Below are positions 7,537 through 15,316 of a stretch of DNA of 64,000 nucleotides, one piece after another (within the stretch, counting starts at the first letter, position 1; each line of letters starts with the position of its first letter). Under the pieces are notes generated by a model. The model did no database searches. It was not told the origin of the DNA and saw only the letters and a program-made list of their open reading frames with translations. Where the stretch lies: assembly GCF_012999535.1 (NCBI RefSeq), contig NZ_JABBWV010000007.1, forward strand, positions 62,001 to 126,000, in the 5' to 3' direction. This stretch comes from Microbispora sp. H11081. GTDB lineage: Bacteria; Actinomycetota; Actinomycetes; Streptosporangiales; Streptosporangiaceae. The translations under genes were made by a program, and so were the position numbers.

Positions 7537-7950
7537 ATGCCCACCGAACCCGCCGCTTCTGTCCTGTTCGTCTGCGTCCACAACGCCGGCCGCTCACAGA
7601 TGGCCGCCGGCTTCCTCGCCCACCTCGCGGGTGACCGGATCGAGGTCCGCTCCGCCGGCTCGCTTCCCGCAGAACGGGTCAACCCGGCCGCGGTCGAGGC
7701 GATGAGGGAGGCCGGCGTCGACATCTCCGGCCAGACCCCGAAGGTGCTGACCACCGAGGCAGTCGAAGCCTCCGACTACGTCATCACCATGGGCTGCGGG
7801 GACGCCTGCCCGATCTTCCCCGGCAAGAAGTATCTCGACTGGACGCTGGAGGACCCCGCGGGCAAGGGCGTGGAAGCCGTCCGCCCGATCCGCGACGAGA
7901 TCAGAAGCCGCGTCGAAGCCCTCGTCGCCGAGATCGACGCCGGGCGGTGA
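7537..7950 (+). CDS. arsC: Arsenate reductase, LMW-phosphatase type, mycothiol-dependent class
   Basis: A 137-residue protein with the CX5R phosphatase loop C13-VHNAG-R19 and the following SQMAA helix. Cysteines 87 and 91 lie in MGCGDACPIFPG, and the DWTLEDPAG segment carries the catalytic acid. The GC-x3-CP spacing and the absence of the longer redox helix of thioredoxin-linked ArsC match the actinobacterial enzymes that use mycothiol and mycoredoxin. It reduces arsenate to arsenite for export by Acr3. I chose the ATG at 7537, preceded by GAGGAAGC; the frame is open upstream through the operator. It is divergent from arsR-acr3. Confidence 0.93.
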   Translation: MPTEPAASVLFVCVHNAGRSQMAAGFLAHLAGDRIEVRSAGSLPAERVNPAAVEAMREAGVDISGQTPKVLTTEAVEASDYVITMGCGDACPIFPGKKYLDWTLEDPAGKGVEAVRPIRDEIRSRVEALVAEIDAGR

Positions 7951-8077
7951 TCCCGGCGGCGGCGTCGCTCCTCCTGGGCGCTGGGACCGCGGCGGCGGCG
8001 CGCCGGTCACCGCCCAGGGCAGGCCGCTCACCGGGCCTCTCACCGGGGCGTTCGCGCATGGCGCGGCAGGAAGCGCG

Positions 8078-8109
8078 CGGGCCCGCGCCGTCAGGACGGC
8101 GCGGGCCCG
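8078..8109. terminator. Bidirectional hairpin between arsC and the subtilisin gene
   Basis: A perfect 15-bp inverted repeat (8078-8092 with 8095-8109) separated by only two bases lies between convergent genes. It is very GC-rich and has no T-run. It would serve transcripts arriving from both sides. Confidence 0.7.
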
Positions 8110-8144
8110 GCATGGTGGTGTCACTCAGGTGACACCGGGTCGGT

Positions 8145-9689
8145 TCAGTTGACGACCGCGAGAGCGTCGACGACACCGGCGCCGAAGAAGCCGTTGTCGT
8201 CGGCGGTGCCCGTGCAGGCGGCCGTGTTCAGCGGGCAGGGCTTGGGTACGGCCCGCGCCTTGAGTTCGTTCACCATCGTGTCCGGCGACCACGACGGGTG
8301 CGCCGACTTCATCTGCGCCATGACGCCGGCGACGTGCGGGCTCGCCATCGACGTGCCGCTCTTGTTGCCGTAGCCGTCGACGCCCGTACGGGTGTTCCAC
8401 GTCGTGGAGTAGATCGACGAGCCGGGAGCCGCGACGTCGATCTTGCCGAGGCCGTAGTTGGAGAAGGACGACCGGATGCTGTCGAGGGTGGTGCCCACGC
8501 GCTGCAGGGACGCGACCGTCACGACGCCGTCGAACTCGGCCGGGATGTCGCTGCACCGGCTGTTGATCGTACGCACGGTGGGCGCAGGGGCGTCGTTGGG
8601 GCTGCCCCTGTCCACGGTCTTGTTCGCCAGGTCGTAGTTGGAGTTGCCCGCCGCGGCGACGTTGACGACGCCCTGCTCGGTGGACCATGCCACGGCGCGC
8701 CGGACGGCCTCCTTGCTGGCGGCCTGGTCGGGCTGGTCCTCACACCAGAACTCGAACGGGTCGATGTAGTAGGAGTTGTTGGTGACGTCCATGTGCTTCA
8801 TGCCCGCCCACATGAAGCCGCAGATCGCGTATTCGGGGTAGATGTAGCCGTCGTCGTTTACGACCTTGACGGACGCCAGGCGCACGTTCGGCGCGACACC
8901 GACGATGCCGACGCCGTTGCGGGCGGCGGCGATGGTGCCCGCGACATGGGTGCCGTGGTCGCTCGTCGTCGGGCGCCAGGCCAGCGGCGTCTGGTCGGGA
9001 CGGCCGACGTTGCTGCAGTTGACCGAGGTCGCGACGTCGATGTTGGCCTTGAGGTCCGGGTGCGTCGGCGAGATGCCGCTGTCGAGCACCCCGACGAGGA
9101 CGTTGCGGTTGCCGTCGGAGATCGCCTGCGCCTGCGGGGCCTTGATCATCTGCATGTCCCACTGGACGCCCTCGTTGGGGTCGGGCGTCGCGCCGGGCTG
9201 CGGGTCGGACGGGTTGTCGCCGTTGTCCGGCTTCTTGGCGCCCTTCTTGTATCCGCTGGCGCCCGGGCCCCACGGCGGGGCCAGTTCGGTCGGGGTCCCC
9301 TCGGAGACGCCGGCCGTACGGGTGGCGCCGACGGAGGCGACCGCATTGCCGCCCTTGGCGGTGACGTCCGCGCGGAAGGCCGCACGGTCGGAGTGGGCGA
9401 CGACCACGCCGATCTGGGGCCAGGACTGGATGACGACACCCCCGGCGGCCTGGATCGCACGCTCGACGAGACGGGTCTGGCCGGGGTTGGCGATCCGTGC
9501 GTTGACGACATAGCTCATGAGCATCCCGTCGGGGATGTCCACGTTGACCGGCGTCGACGTCGGCTCGTCGGCGACGACGGCGCTGGACGCGCTCGCCGGG
9601 CCGGTCACGCCTCCGACGAAGGCGGCCGCCACAACGGCGAACGCAGCGGCGGTGGCCGCGAGACGTCGCCTGGGCAGGGCATGCTGCAT
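8145..9689 (-). CDS. Secreted subtilisin-like serine protease (S8)
   Basis: A 514-residue exported protease. Residues 1-35 are a Sec signal peptide (RRR, Ala/Val core, PASAS). Residues 45-120 form an inhibitor-like propeptide (MSYVVNARIANPGQTRLV). The catalytic triad is D203 (VLDSGIS), H245 (SDHGTHVAG) and S447 (GTSMASPHVAG), with the oxyanion Asn in AAAGNSNYD. A Pro/Gly/Lys-rich linker (about 138-175) precedes the catalytic domain. The protein ends just after the domain, so no cell-wall anchor is seen. AGGAG precedes the ATG. It is a typical extracellular protein-degrading enzyme of soil actinomycetes, transcribed alone. Confidence 0.95.
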   Translation of the reverse strand: MQHALPRRRLAATAAAFAVVAAAFVGGVTGPASASSAVVADEPTSTPVNVDIPDGMLMSYVVNARIANPGQTRLVERAIQAAGGVVIQSWPQIGVVVAHSDRAAFRADVTAKGGNAVASVGATRTAGVSEGTPTELAPPWGPGASGYKKGAKKPDNGDNPSDPQPGATPDPNEGVQWDMQMIKAPQAQAISDGNRNVLVGVLDSGISPTHPDLKANIDVATSVNCSNVGRPDQTPLAWRPTTSDHGTHVAGTIAAARNGVGIVGVAPNVRLASVKVVNDDGYIYPEYAICGFMWAGMKHMDVTNNSYYIDPFEFWCEDQPDQAASKEAVRRAVAWSTEQGVVNVAAAGNSNYDLANKTVDRGSPNDAPAPTVRTINSRCSDIPAEFDGVVTVASLQRVGTTLDSIRSSFSNYGLGKIDVAAPGSSIYSTTWNTRTGVDGYGNKSGTSMASPHVAGVMAQMKSAHPSWSPDTMVNELKARAVPKPCPLNTAACTGTADDNGFFGAGVVDALAVVN

Positions 9690-10002
9690 GCGGTTTCTCC
9701 TAGAACGGTGAGGCTGCGGCGCTTTAGCCGCGGTCTGGTGGCCCTCGATCCCGAAAGTCTGAATTCGCCCTAGATAGAGATGTTGAAGGTGGTTGGCGAT
9801 GTTAACAGCTAAATCGTGAAATATTCATGGATTGGCCAACCGTACCTGGCGGCGACTGCCCGGTATGCCGCATTCGTTCGCATACGTGCGCATTCGTCCG
9901 TACAGCCCGTACTGCATCAGATGACAAGGAGCATCCGGTCAGGCGGCATTCGCCGCGGACACGATCGAGGGCGCGCGGGGATCCCTCGCGTCCCGGTGGC
10001 CG
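9690..10002. other. Intergenic region upstream of the protease gene
   Basis: No gene is seen in these 313 bp. The part from about 9760 to 9840 is relatively AT-rich and probably holds the protease promoter. It contains a 7-bp inverted repeat GGTTGGC (9791-9797) and GCCAACC (9835-9841) that would place a regulator dimer site or a stem-loop in the leader. Between 9870 and 9905 the octamer GCATTCGT occurs twice. Confidence 0.4.
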
Positions 10003-10398
10003 TCAGGAGCCGGGTGAGCGCAGGGAGCGGACGTCCACCCGGTGCCCCGCCTCCTCCAGGACGGTGACCGCCTCCTCGACCCTCGGCTCCGGCACGAGGA
10101 CCAGGTCGCCGTGGAACGTCGAGGCGACGAACACCGGGATGGCCGCCTCGGCCAATGGGCCCACGATGGCCGCCAGCATGCCGGGGACATCCAGGTTGTG
10201 CGCCGTCTCCCCGCCGTACAGGCCGATCCAGCGGTCGCCGGACCCCGTCGGCCACGCCTCGCGGATCACGGTGAGGCCCTCCGGGGCGCGGACGAGCGCG
10301 ATCCAGTCGTCGTCCTCGGGGAACGTCGCCTGCGGCAGGTGCTGGACGGCGAACACGGACGGCACGATGCCGAGCCGCTGGGCGGCGGGTGAGGTCAT
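10003..10398 (-). CDS. ACT-domain protein (CASTOR-like), 131 aa
   Basis: A 131-residue protein with two ACT-like halves. The first half runs through FPEDDDWIALVRAPEGLTVI; the second contains NLDVPGMLAAIVGPLAEAAIPVFVASTFHGDLVLVPE, which is the usual ACT ligand-binding strand-helix-strand of the small uncharacterised ACT proteins. Such domains bind amino acids. I chose the ATG at 10398; the frame stays open upstream but overlaps the neighbouring gene. It follows the DUF6461 gene by 29 bp on the same strand, so the two are probably one transcript. The ligand is unknown. Confidence 0.75.
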   Translation of the reverse strand: MTSPAAQRLGIVPSVFAVQHLPQATFPEDDDWIALVRAPEGLTVIREAWPTGSGDRWIGLYGGETAHNLDVPGMLAAIVGPLAEAAIPVFVASTFHGDLVLVPEPRVEEAVTVLEEAGHRVDVRSLRSPGS

Positions 10399-10427
10399 GA
10401 AACGTGTGTAGCAGAGACCCCCGACAC

Positions 10428-11081
10428 TCAGACCTGCGACCACTCGGTGGTGGAGGCGACCAGCAACGGCCCGTCGAAGGATTCGGCGGTCAGGGTCACC
10501 CCGGTGACCCTGGCGGCGAGCGCGAACGCCTTGGGGAGCGTGTCGTCCCACCGCGTGTCCCAGGCAGCCTTGACGGAGGTGGCGGTCAGTGGCAGCCCCA
10601 CCCTGCGCATCGGCTCGTTCAGCCGGTCGGGGTCGCTGCCCCACCGGTTGACCGACGCGTGCGGCTTGAACGCGGTGACGATCTCGCCGTCCACCGCGTA
10701 CAGGAAGCTGTGCTCGGCGTAGTCGTGGCGTCCGACGGCCACCGCCTCGCATCCCCGCGCGAGGCGCTCCAGGTTCTCGCCCAGCGTGGTGTGCCAGCCG
10801 TACGGTTCGACCACCACGCTCCACTCGCCGATCCGTACGACGCCGACGTGTCCACCGCCGTCGCCGCCGTCGGTCTGCTCGACGAACTCCATGACCTCGT
10901 CGTCGAGTTCGGCGAAGGTCATCCACCGCGCCGGCGCTCCGGCCGGCTCGAAACGGGCCGCGACCTCGGCGGGCTCCAGCCCATGGAAGAACGACACGCT
11001 GAAGACGTCGCCCAGCGGGTTGCGCGCGCTTCCCGTCATCGGGGCGGCCAGCCACCGGAAGGGGGCGAGAGGGTCAGGCAC
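10428..11081 (-). CDS. DUF6461-type protein (second copy)
   Basis: A 217-residue protein with the DUF6461 layout: an N-terminal FRWLAAPMT helix, an acidic insert rich in Asp and Gly (QTDGGDGGGHVG), the strand pair VGVVRIGEWSVVVEPYGW, and the YAVDGEIVTAFKPHASVNRWG segment. It is clearly related to the gene at 2470-3027, though the two are not close copies. Function unknown. It probably forms a two-gene unit with the ACT-domain gene that follows it by 29 bp. Confidence 0.75.
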   Translation of the reverse strand: MPDPLAPFRWLAAPMTGSARNPLGDVFSVSFFHGLEPAEVAARFEPAGAPARWMTFAELDDEVMEFVEQTDGGDGGGHVGVVRIGEWSVVVEPYGWHTTLGENLERLARGCEAVAVGRHDYAEHSFLYAVDGEIVTAFKPHASVNRWGSDPDRLNEPMRRVGLPLTATSVKAAWDTRWDDTLPKAFALAARVTGVTLTAESFDGPLLVASTTEWSQV

Positions 11082-11601
11082 CTGGGCTCCTTGATCGTTT
11101 CCAGGCGTCGTGGCAGCCGCCGCCGACTAAACCGGGGCCGAGGCCGTTCGCCGCGTCACTGTCCGCAGGCGGCGGACACCGCCTGCGTCAGAAGGATGGC
11201 CGCACCTTCTGGGAACCGGCTTGGACCTTGCTGCAACCGCGTCAGTGTGTGGGGACGACCGCCTTGGAGACGAGTCGTTCGCGGGCGAAGCACAGGCGGT
11301 AGGCGTGGGCGGGGTCGCCCTCCACGGTGTAGTACGCGCAGTCCTGGCCCGGCGGTGGGGCCGGAGCGCCGTCCGGCGGGCACCCGCCGCCGGGCGAGGT
11401 CCAGCTCCCGGGCCGAGGCGGTCACGGACACCGGAGCGGCGGGCGCGCTCGACGAGCGTCTCCGCGCCCTCCTCGCGCGGCGGCATCGCGTCGAGCGGCG
11501 AGGCGGCCTCGTCGTCGTCCGCGCGCGGAGCGGCCGGAGGGCGGCACATTGGGCGATCGGAAGGTCCTCATCTGACTTGCGTCAGACCGGGGACCTGCCG
11601 G
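11082..11601. other. Stretch without an intact gene
   Basis: About 520 bp between the DUF6461 and DUF1992 genes, both on the minus strand. The central part holds the possible frameshifted remnant at 11242-11432. The remainder is GC-rich and shows no convincing frame, hairpin or repeat. Confidence 0.45.
11242..11432 (-). pseudogene. Possible frameshifted remnant of a small gene
   Basis: On the minus strand the sequence ending at a TGA at 11242-11244 reads DCAYYTVEGDPAHAYRLCFA and then RERLVSKAVVPTH, a very protein-like C-terminus. Going upstream this frame meets a stop near 11422, while a neighbouring frame continues as VSVTASARELDLARRR. The change of coding character from one frame to another suggests a single-base indel in a former gene. 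I do not recognise the family. Alternatively the C-terminal part is a very short gene by itself. Confidence 0.3.
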
Positions 11602-12081
11602 TCAGCGGCGCCTGAACCACCGGAACAGGGGGCGCTTCGGCTGTTTCGGCTCTTCGGGAAGGGCGGGCTTGCTCTCGGCGACCGGATGCAGGGCCCGCCA
11701 CTCGGCGGCGATCTCGTCCAGGTCGATGAGCGGCTGCACGACGGGCGGACCGGACAGGGGCTTGCGGTGGCTGTCGCGGATCTTGACATTCATCTCCTCG
11801 GCGATCCGGCGCGCCTCGGCCTCGGTGCGCGCGCCGAGCGCCTCCGCCTTCGCCTCCTCGGCCTCCTTGCGCAGCGCCAGCGTCCCCGGCAGCGGGAACG
11901 ACAGGTTCTCCGCGCGCAGCTTCTGCTTGATCCACCACATGTCGTCGTGCGGCTCGCCCCTGCCGGGGATGGGCTTGCCTGCGCCCGGCAGGTCGTCGAA
12001 CTCGCCACGCTCGGTGGCCTCGCGAATCTGCCGGTCGATCCACGACTCGAAGCTCACTCCGAGGGGCTTGCGTTCGGTCAC
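11602..12081 (-). CDS. DUF1992 (DnaJ-homologue subfamily C member 28-like) protein
   Basis: A 159-residue protein with the family signature SFESWIDRQIREATERGEFDD, then LPGAGKPIPG and DDMWWIKQKLRAENLSFPLPG. A long basic/acidic helix region follows and a Trp/Arg-rich tail ends the protein (FRWFRRR). I prefer the GTG at 12081 because GAGGTGAG lies just upstream; an ATG at 12096 would place that site inside the coding frame. The family is widespread and uncharacterised in bacteria; the human relative DNAJC28 also lacks a defined role. Confidence 0.88.
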   Translation of the reverse strand: MTERKPLGVSFESWIDRQIREATERGEFDDLPGAGKPIPGRGEPHDDMWWIKQKLRAENLSFPLPGTLALRKEAEEAKAEALGARTEAEARRIAEEMNVKIRDSHRKPLSGPPVVQPLIDLDEIAAEWRALHPVAESKPALPEEPKQPKRPLFRWFRRR

Positions 12082-12207
12082 GGCCTCACCTCGCAACGAC
12101 CCGATCGTCCTCCTGCGAGGATAGCTTTCCGGCGTGGCGGCCCGGACCGGGGGACAGGGTCAGGGAGCAGCTCAGATCAGATGCAGGCCAAAGGTCTGGG
12201 ACCACGC

Positions 12208-13086
12208 TCAGCGCGCTCGCAGCAGGTCGACCACCCCCGTGGTGCCCTCGCCGGCATGGCCGTCCGCGAGCCGCCGCTCCATCAGGGTCGTGAACGGCGT
12301 GAGCAACTCCGGGCTGACCTTGCGCTCCTCGGCCGTACGCAGCAGGGTCGCGTTGCCCCGGACCATCATCGCCAGGTTGGACGTGACGTTCCTCGTGTAG
12401 TCGCCGCTGTCCAGTTGGTCGGCGACCTCGTACGTGTACGGGACCATCGCTGTCAGCCAGCTCACGACGAGATCGGCGAAGCCCTTCGGGTGGATCTCGT
12501 CGCGGACGAGTGCGAAGGCGTGCGCCACCCCCGCGAACATGCCCGTCATGGCGCTCAGCAGCGCCACGTCGTGGAGGGCGGCGAGCCCGGGGTCCTCACC
12601 GGTGTAGACGGTGCCGGCGGGTACGGCCAGCGCGCCCTCGTGGGCCTCGAACACCTCTCGTGAGCCGCTGTAGAAGACGTAGGCGCCGGAGCCCGCCGCG
12701 CCGATCATGGGGGGAACCGCCATGACGCCGCCGTCCAGGAACCGGGCGCCGCGCTCCTCGGCCCACCGCGCGCGGGCCCTGGCCTCCTCCGGGGTGCCGG
12801 TGGTCAGGTCGACCAGGTCCTTGCCGGACAGGTCGGCGGCGGCGAGGGCCTCTCCGACCGAGGCGTGGTCGAGCAGGCAGACGACCACGAGATCGCTCGC
12901 CGCGACGGCCTCGGCGGCGGTCGCGGCGACGCGGGCGCCCTCGCGGGCGAGGACCTCGGCCCTTCCCGGAGTGCGGTTCCAGACGGTCAGGGGATGCCCG
13001 GCGGCGAGCCAGGCGCGGGCGAGCGCGCCGCCCATCGCGCCCAGCCCGAGGAGGGACAGCGGAGACTTCTCAGTGTTGTGGGTCAT
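12208..13086 (-). CDS. NAD(P)-dependent beta-hydroxyacid dehydrogenase / imine-reductase-like protein
   Basis: A 292-residue protein. The N-terminal Rossmann motif LLGLGAMGGALARAWLAAGH binds the dinucleotide, with NRTPGR favouring NADPH. LVDLTTGTPEEAR and GARFLDGGVMAVPPMIG match the 6-phosphogluconate dehydrogenase-like superfamily, imine-reductase branch. The C-terminal half is all helical and would form the interlocked dimer. I chose the ATG at 13086; the frame is open far upstream across the divergent regulator. It faces an HxlR regulator across about 100 bp holding a palindrome. The substrate is unknown. Confidence 0.85.
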   Translation of the reverse strand: MTHNTEKSPLSLLGLGAMGGALARAWLAAGHPLTVWNRTPGRAEVLAREGARVAATAAEAVAASDLVVVCLLDHASVGEALAAADLSGKDLVDLTTGTPEEARARARWAEERGARFLDGGVMAVPPMIGAAGSGAYVFYSGSREVFEAHEGALAVPAGTVYTGEDPGLAALHDVALLSAMTGMFAGVAHAFALVRDEIHPKGFADLVVSWLTAMVPYTYEVADQLDSGDYTRNVTSNLAMMVRGNATLLRTAEERKVSPELLTPFTTLMERRLADGHAGEGTTGVVDLLRAR

Positions 13087-13120
13087 GCCGATTAGGCTGG
13101 TCACGAGCCCCGAATCGATC

Positions 13121-13146
13121 AAGTACGCACTTTCAGGTGGGTGCTT
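13121..13146. promoter_or_regulatory. Probable HxlR operator between divergent genes
   Basis: An imperfect palindrome: AAGTACGCAC (13121-13130) and GTGGGTGCTT (13137-13146) match in 8 of 10 positions across a 6-bp spacer. It lies between the dehydrogenase gene and the HxlR gene, 38 bp before the latter's start. Assignment to the HxlR protein is inferred from position. Confidence 0.6.
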
Positions 13147-13183
13147 ACCCCGGGGTGAGCGAGCAGCCAGGAGGGGGTGGGGC

Positions 13184-13558
13184 ATGCGGACCGCACGGCG
13201 TCCGGGAGCGTCCGGATGTGGGATCGACGCCGCGATGGAAGTGATCGGCGGGAAGTGGAAGAGCTCGATCCTGTGGGCGCTGAACGAGCGCGCGTGCCGT
13301 TTCGGCGAGCTGCGCAGGATGCTCCCCGGCGTGACCGAGAAGGTGCTCGCGTCGCACCTGCGGGAGATGGAGGCGGACGGCGTCGTACACCGCGAGGTGT
13401 ACGACGAGGTGCCGCCGCGCGTCGAATACTCCCTGACCCCGCTCGGCGTCACGCTCAACGAGGCGCTGGCGCCGCTCGGCGCGTGGGGACAGGAGCACCT
13501 CCTCGGCGGCCGGGCCGATCACCACGTCGCCGCCACGGGAGACCCGGTTTCCGGATGA
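13184..13558 (+). CDS. HxlR-family winged-helix regulator
   Basis: A 124-residue regulator with the HxlR signature: AAMEVIGGKWKSSILWALNERACRFGELRRMLPGVTEKVLASHLREMEADGVVHR-type HTH and wing, followed by VEYSLTPLG and the dimerisation helix. An early Cys (ASGCGIDAAM) occupies the place where many HxlR proteins sense thiol-reactive or aldehyde compounds. AGGAGG precedes the ATG by nine bases. It is divergent from the NADPH dehydrogenase, which is its likely target, so the pair may respond to a reactive electrophile. Confidence 0.9.
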   Translation: MRTARRPGASGCGIDAAMEVIGGKWKSSILWALNERACRFGELRRMLPGVTEKVLASHLREMEADGVVHREVYDEVPPRVEYSLTPLGVTLNEALAPLGAWGQEHLLGGRADHHVAATGDPVSG

Positions 13559-13666
13559 GTCGCATCGCCCCAGGGTCAAAGATCGCCCGGGGTGAGATGT
13601 CCCAGCCGTCGCGCGGCGCGGCGTGGGTGGATGCGCAGCCGAAGTCCGAGGGCGTGGTCTCAGCGG

Positions 13667-13718
13667 CCGGTCTCGGTGCCCGGTCTCGGTGCCCGGTCTC
13701 GGTGCCCGGTCTCAGGGT
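13667..13718. repeat. 13-bp tandem repeat, three full copies plus a degenerate fourth
   Basis: CCGGTCTCGGTGC is repeated head to tail at 13667, 13680 and 13693, followed by a degenerate copy from 13706 that runs into the stop of the gene at 13712. The unit length is not a multiple of three. It lies between convergent genes and is probably a slippage product. Confidence 0.8.
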
Positions 13719-14158
13719 GTGGTCTCGTGGCCTGGCTGCCCCGGCGTGCGCCGCTGCTGCTTCAGCTCGGCCTCGTAAAGGTGGCGAATCCCCCCGGCGA
13801 GCTCGTTGCGGGCCTGACGTTCCAGCTCCTGGAAGGTCGCGTAGTAGCCGTCGTCGTACTCCTCGACGATCTGGAAGGTCCACCGGCCCTGGATGACGTT
13901 GCGGCCGATCAGCTCACGCTCGATCCGGTCGGCCCACTTGTCGTGGCCGGCCTCCCGCAGCAGCCGTACGGCGTTGTCCAGTTCGAAGTCCGCCGTCCCG
14001 GTGAGCTGGTGGAAGGCGTACAGATGGCCTCTGACCCTGTGGATGGTCTCCAGCGCCTTGCTGAGCCTGCCCAGCGCGTCGACGGTGACGTCGTCCAGCC
14101 CCATGGGACGGCGGTGGGCGGGGTCGGGCAGGCCGGCGGGTTCGTCGTGATCGGTCAT
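13712..14158 (-). CDS. Conserved actinobacterial hypothetical protein, 148 aa
   Basis: A 148-residue, mostly helical soluble protein. The segments MGLDDVTVDALGRLSKALE, RGHLYAFHQLTG, ADRIERELIGRNVIQGRWTF and QIVEEYDDGYYATFQELER are strongly patterned and I recall very similar uncharacterised proteins throughout Streptomyces and relatives. Nothing indicates catalysis. The His/Tyr-rich C-terminus (RHLYEAELKQQRRTPGQPGHE) is typical. It stands alone between two minisatellites. Confidence 0.75.
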   Translation of the reverse strand: MTDHDEPAGLPDPAHRRPMGLDDVTVDALGRLSKALETIHRVRGHLYAFHQLTGTADFELDNAVRLLREAGHDKWADRIERELIGRNVIQGRWTFQIVEEYDDGYYATFQELERQARNELAGGIRHLYEAELKQQRRTPGQPGHETTP

Positions 14159-14267
14159 GTCCCCACCGCTACCCGCCGCGACGGCGCCTCTACCGGACCT
14201 CTACTCGACCTCTATGGGGCCCAGCGGGCCTCACCGGCGCGGAACCCTCGGACACCGCAGGGACGCC

Positions 14268-14373
14268 CAACCACCGGGACGCTCAACCACCGGGACGCTC
14301 AACCGCCGGGACGCTCAACCACCGGGACGCTCAACCGCCGGGACGCTCAACCACCGGGACGCTCAACCGGCGG
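14268..14373. repeat. 16-bp minisatellite, six copies
   Basis: Six head-to-tail copies of a 16-bp unit, CAACC(A/G)CCGGGACGCT, begin at 14268 and run to 14363; a partial seventh goes to 14373. Copies differ only at the A/G position. The array abuts the stop codon of the CDP-alcohol phosphatidyltransferase gene, so unit gain or loss could touch the last codons of that protein. Confidence 0.9.
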
Positions 14374-15274
14374 GGGTGCCGGAGACGGACGGTTTCGCGG
14401 ACGAGCGGAGCGTGGCCAGCGCGCGGTTGAGGTCGCGGGACGACAGCACGAGCTTGTACATGATGGCGGCCTCGAAGAGGAGCAACAGGGTGGCCGCGCC
14501 GATCGTGACCGGGATGACCGCGCCGGTCAGCGGGCCGACGATGAACACGGCCATCTGGAACTCGATGCCGCTGACCAGATGCGTGCGGATCCGGTGGTCG
14601 CGCAGCCACTCGCGCATGCCGGGGTACCAGGAGAAGCGGTCGCGGAACTCCTTCTGCAGGTCCACGGCGTCGGTCAGGCGGATCCTGATCTCGTCGGGGT
14701 CGCTGTCGAGGTCGTCGCGCAACAGGTCCGCGGGCAGCGCGACCGAGCCGCCGCCCGCCGACTCCTCGTAGGCCTCCCGCAGCGCCTTGCGCATCTGACG
14801 GCGGACCTTCGCGATCTGCAGGGCGTCGACGTAACGCAGCATGTCGAGGAACACCACGGCGATGCCGAGGACCAGGTAGAGGTCCTGCCCCGTGGCGGCG
14901 TACTGCCCCCACATCAGGGCGGCGGTGCAGGCCAGCACGCGGATGCGGTCGAAGACGTAGTCGAGCCAGCCGCCGAGGACGGTCCCCGTCCCCTTGAGCC
15001 GTGCGATCTTTCCGTCCATGCAGTCGAGGACGAAGCTCACGTGGTAGAGGGCCGCCCCCGCGACGAGCCACGGCCACCCGGCCCGCAGGAAGCACCAGGC
15101 CGAGCCGAGGCCGAGCACGAAGGCGCCCCAGGTGATCTGGTTCGGGGTGATGGAGGTGCGGTTGGCGGTCGTCACGACCAGCCGGCCCGCCAGGGGGTCC
15201 ACGAGGAAAACGGTCCACCAGGCGTCGCGCGCCTTATATGTCCGAGAGCGTACGTAATGCAGCGTGAACGTCAT
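14363..15274 (-). CDS. CDP-alcohol phosphatidyltransferase family membrane protein
   Basis: A 303-residue membrane enzyme carrying the complete signature: D84-x2-D87-G-x2-A91-R92-x8-G101-x3-D105-x3-D109. These residues bind two metal ions and CDP for transfer of a phospho-alcohol to an acceptor. Hydrophobic helices surround the motif, and two more occur near the C-terminus. A cytoplasmic insert between about residues 150 and 220 (KVRRQMRKALREAYEESAGG onward) is unusual for simple phosphatidyltransferases. The gene lies 42 bp downstream of a tiny acidic-peptide gene on the same strand. The product lipid cannot be told from the sequence. Confidence 0.9.
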   Translation of the reverse strand: MTFTLHYVRSRTYKARDAWWTVFLVDPLAGRLVVTTANRTSITPNQITWGAFVLGLGSAWCFLRAGWPWLVAGAALYHVSFVLDCMDGKIARLKGTGTVLGGWLDYVFDRIRVLACTAALMWGQYAATGQDLYLVLGIAVVFLDMLRYVDALQIAKVRRQMRKALREAYEESAGGGSVALPADLLRDDLDSDPDEIRIRLTDAVDLQKEFRDRFSWYPGMREWLRDHRIRTHLVSGIEFQMAVFIVGPLTGAVIPVTIGAATLLLLFEAAIMYKLVLSSRDLNRALATLRSSAKPSVSGTPAG

Positions 15275-15316
15275 TTGGGGGGCTTTCTGAATTGTGGTGG
15301 GATTTCGGGTGAAGCG

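Noticed and set aside
14268-14373. CRISPR-like array
   Set aside because: The 16-bp units are head to tail with no spacers and no cas genes; it is a minisatellite.
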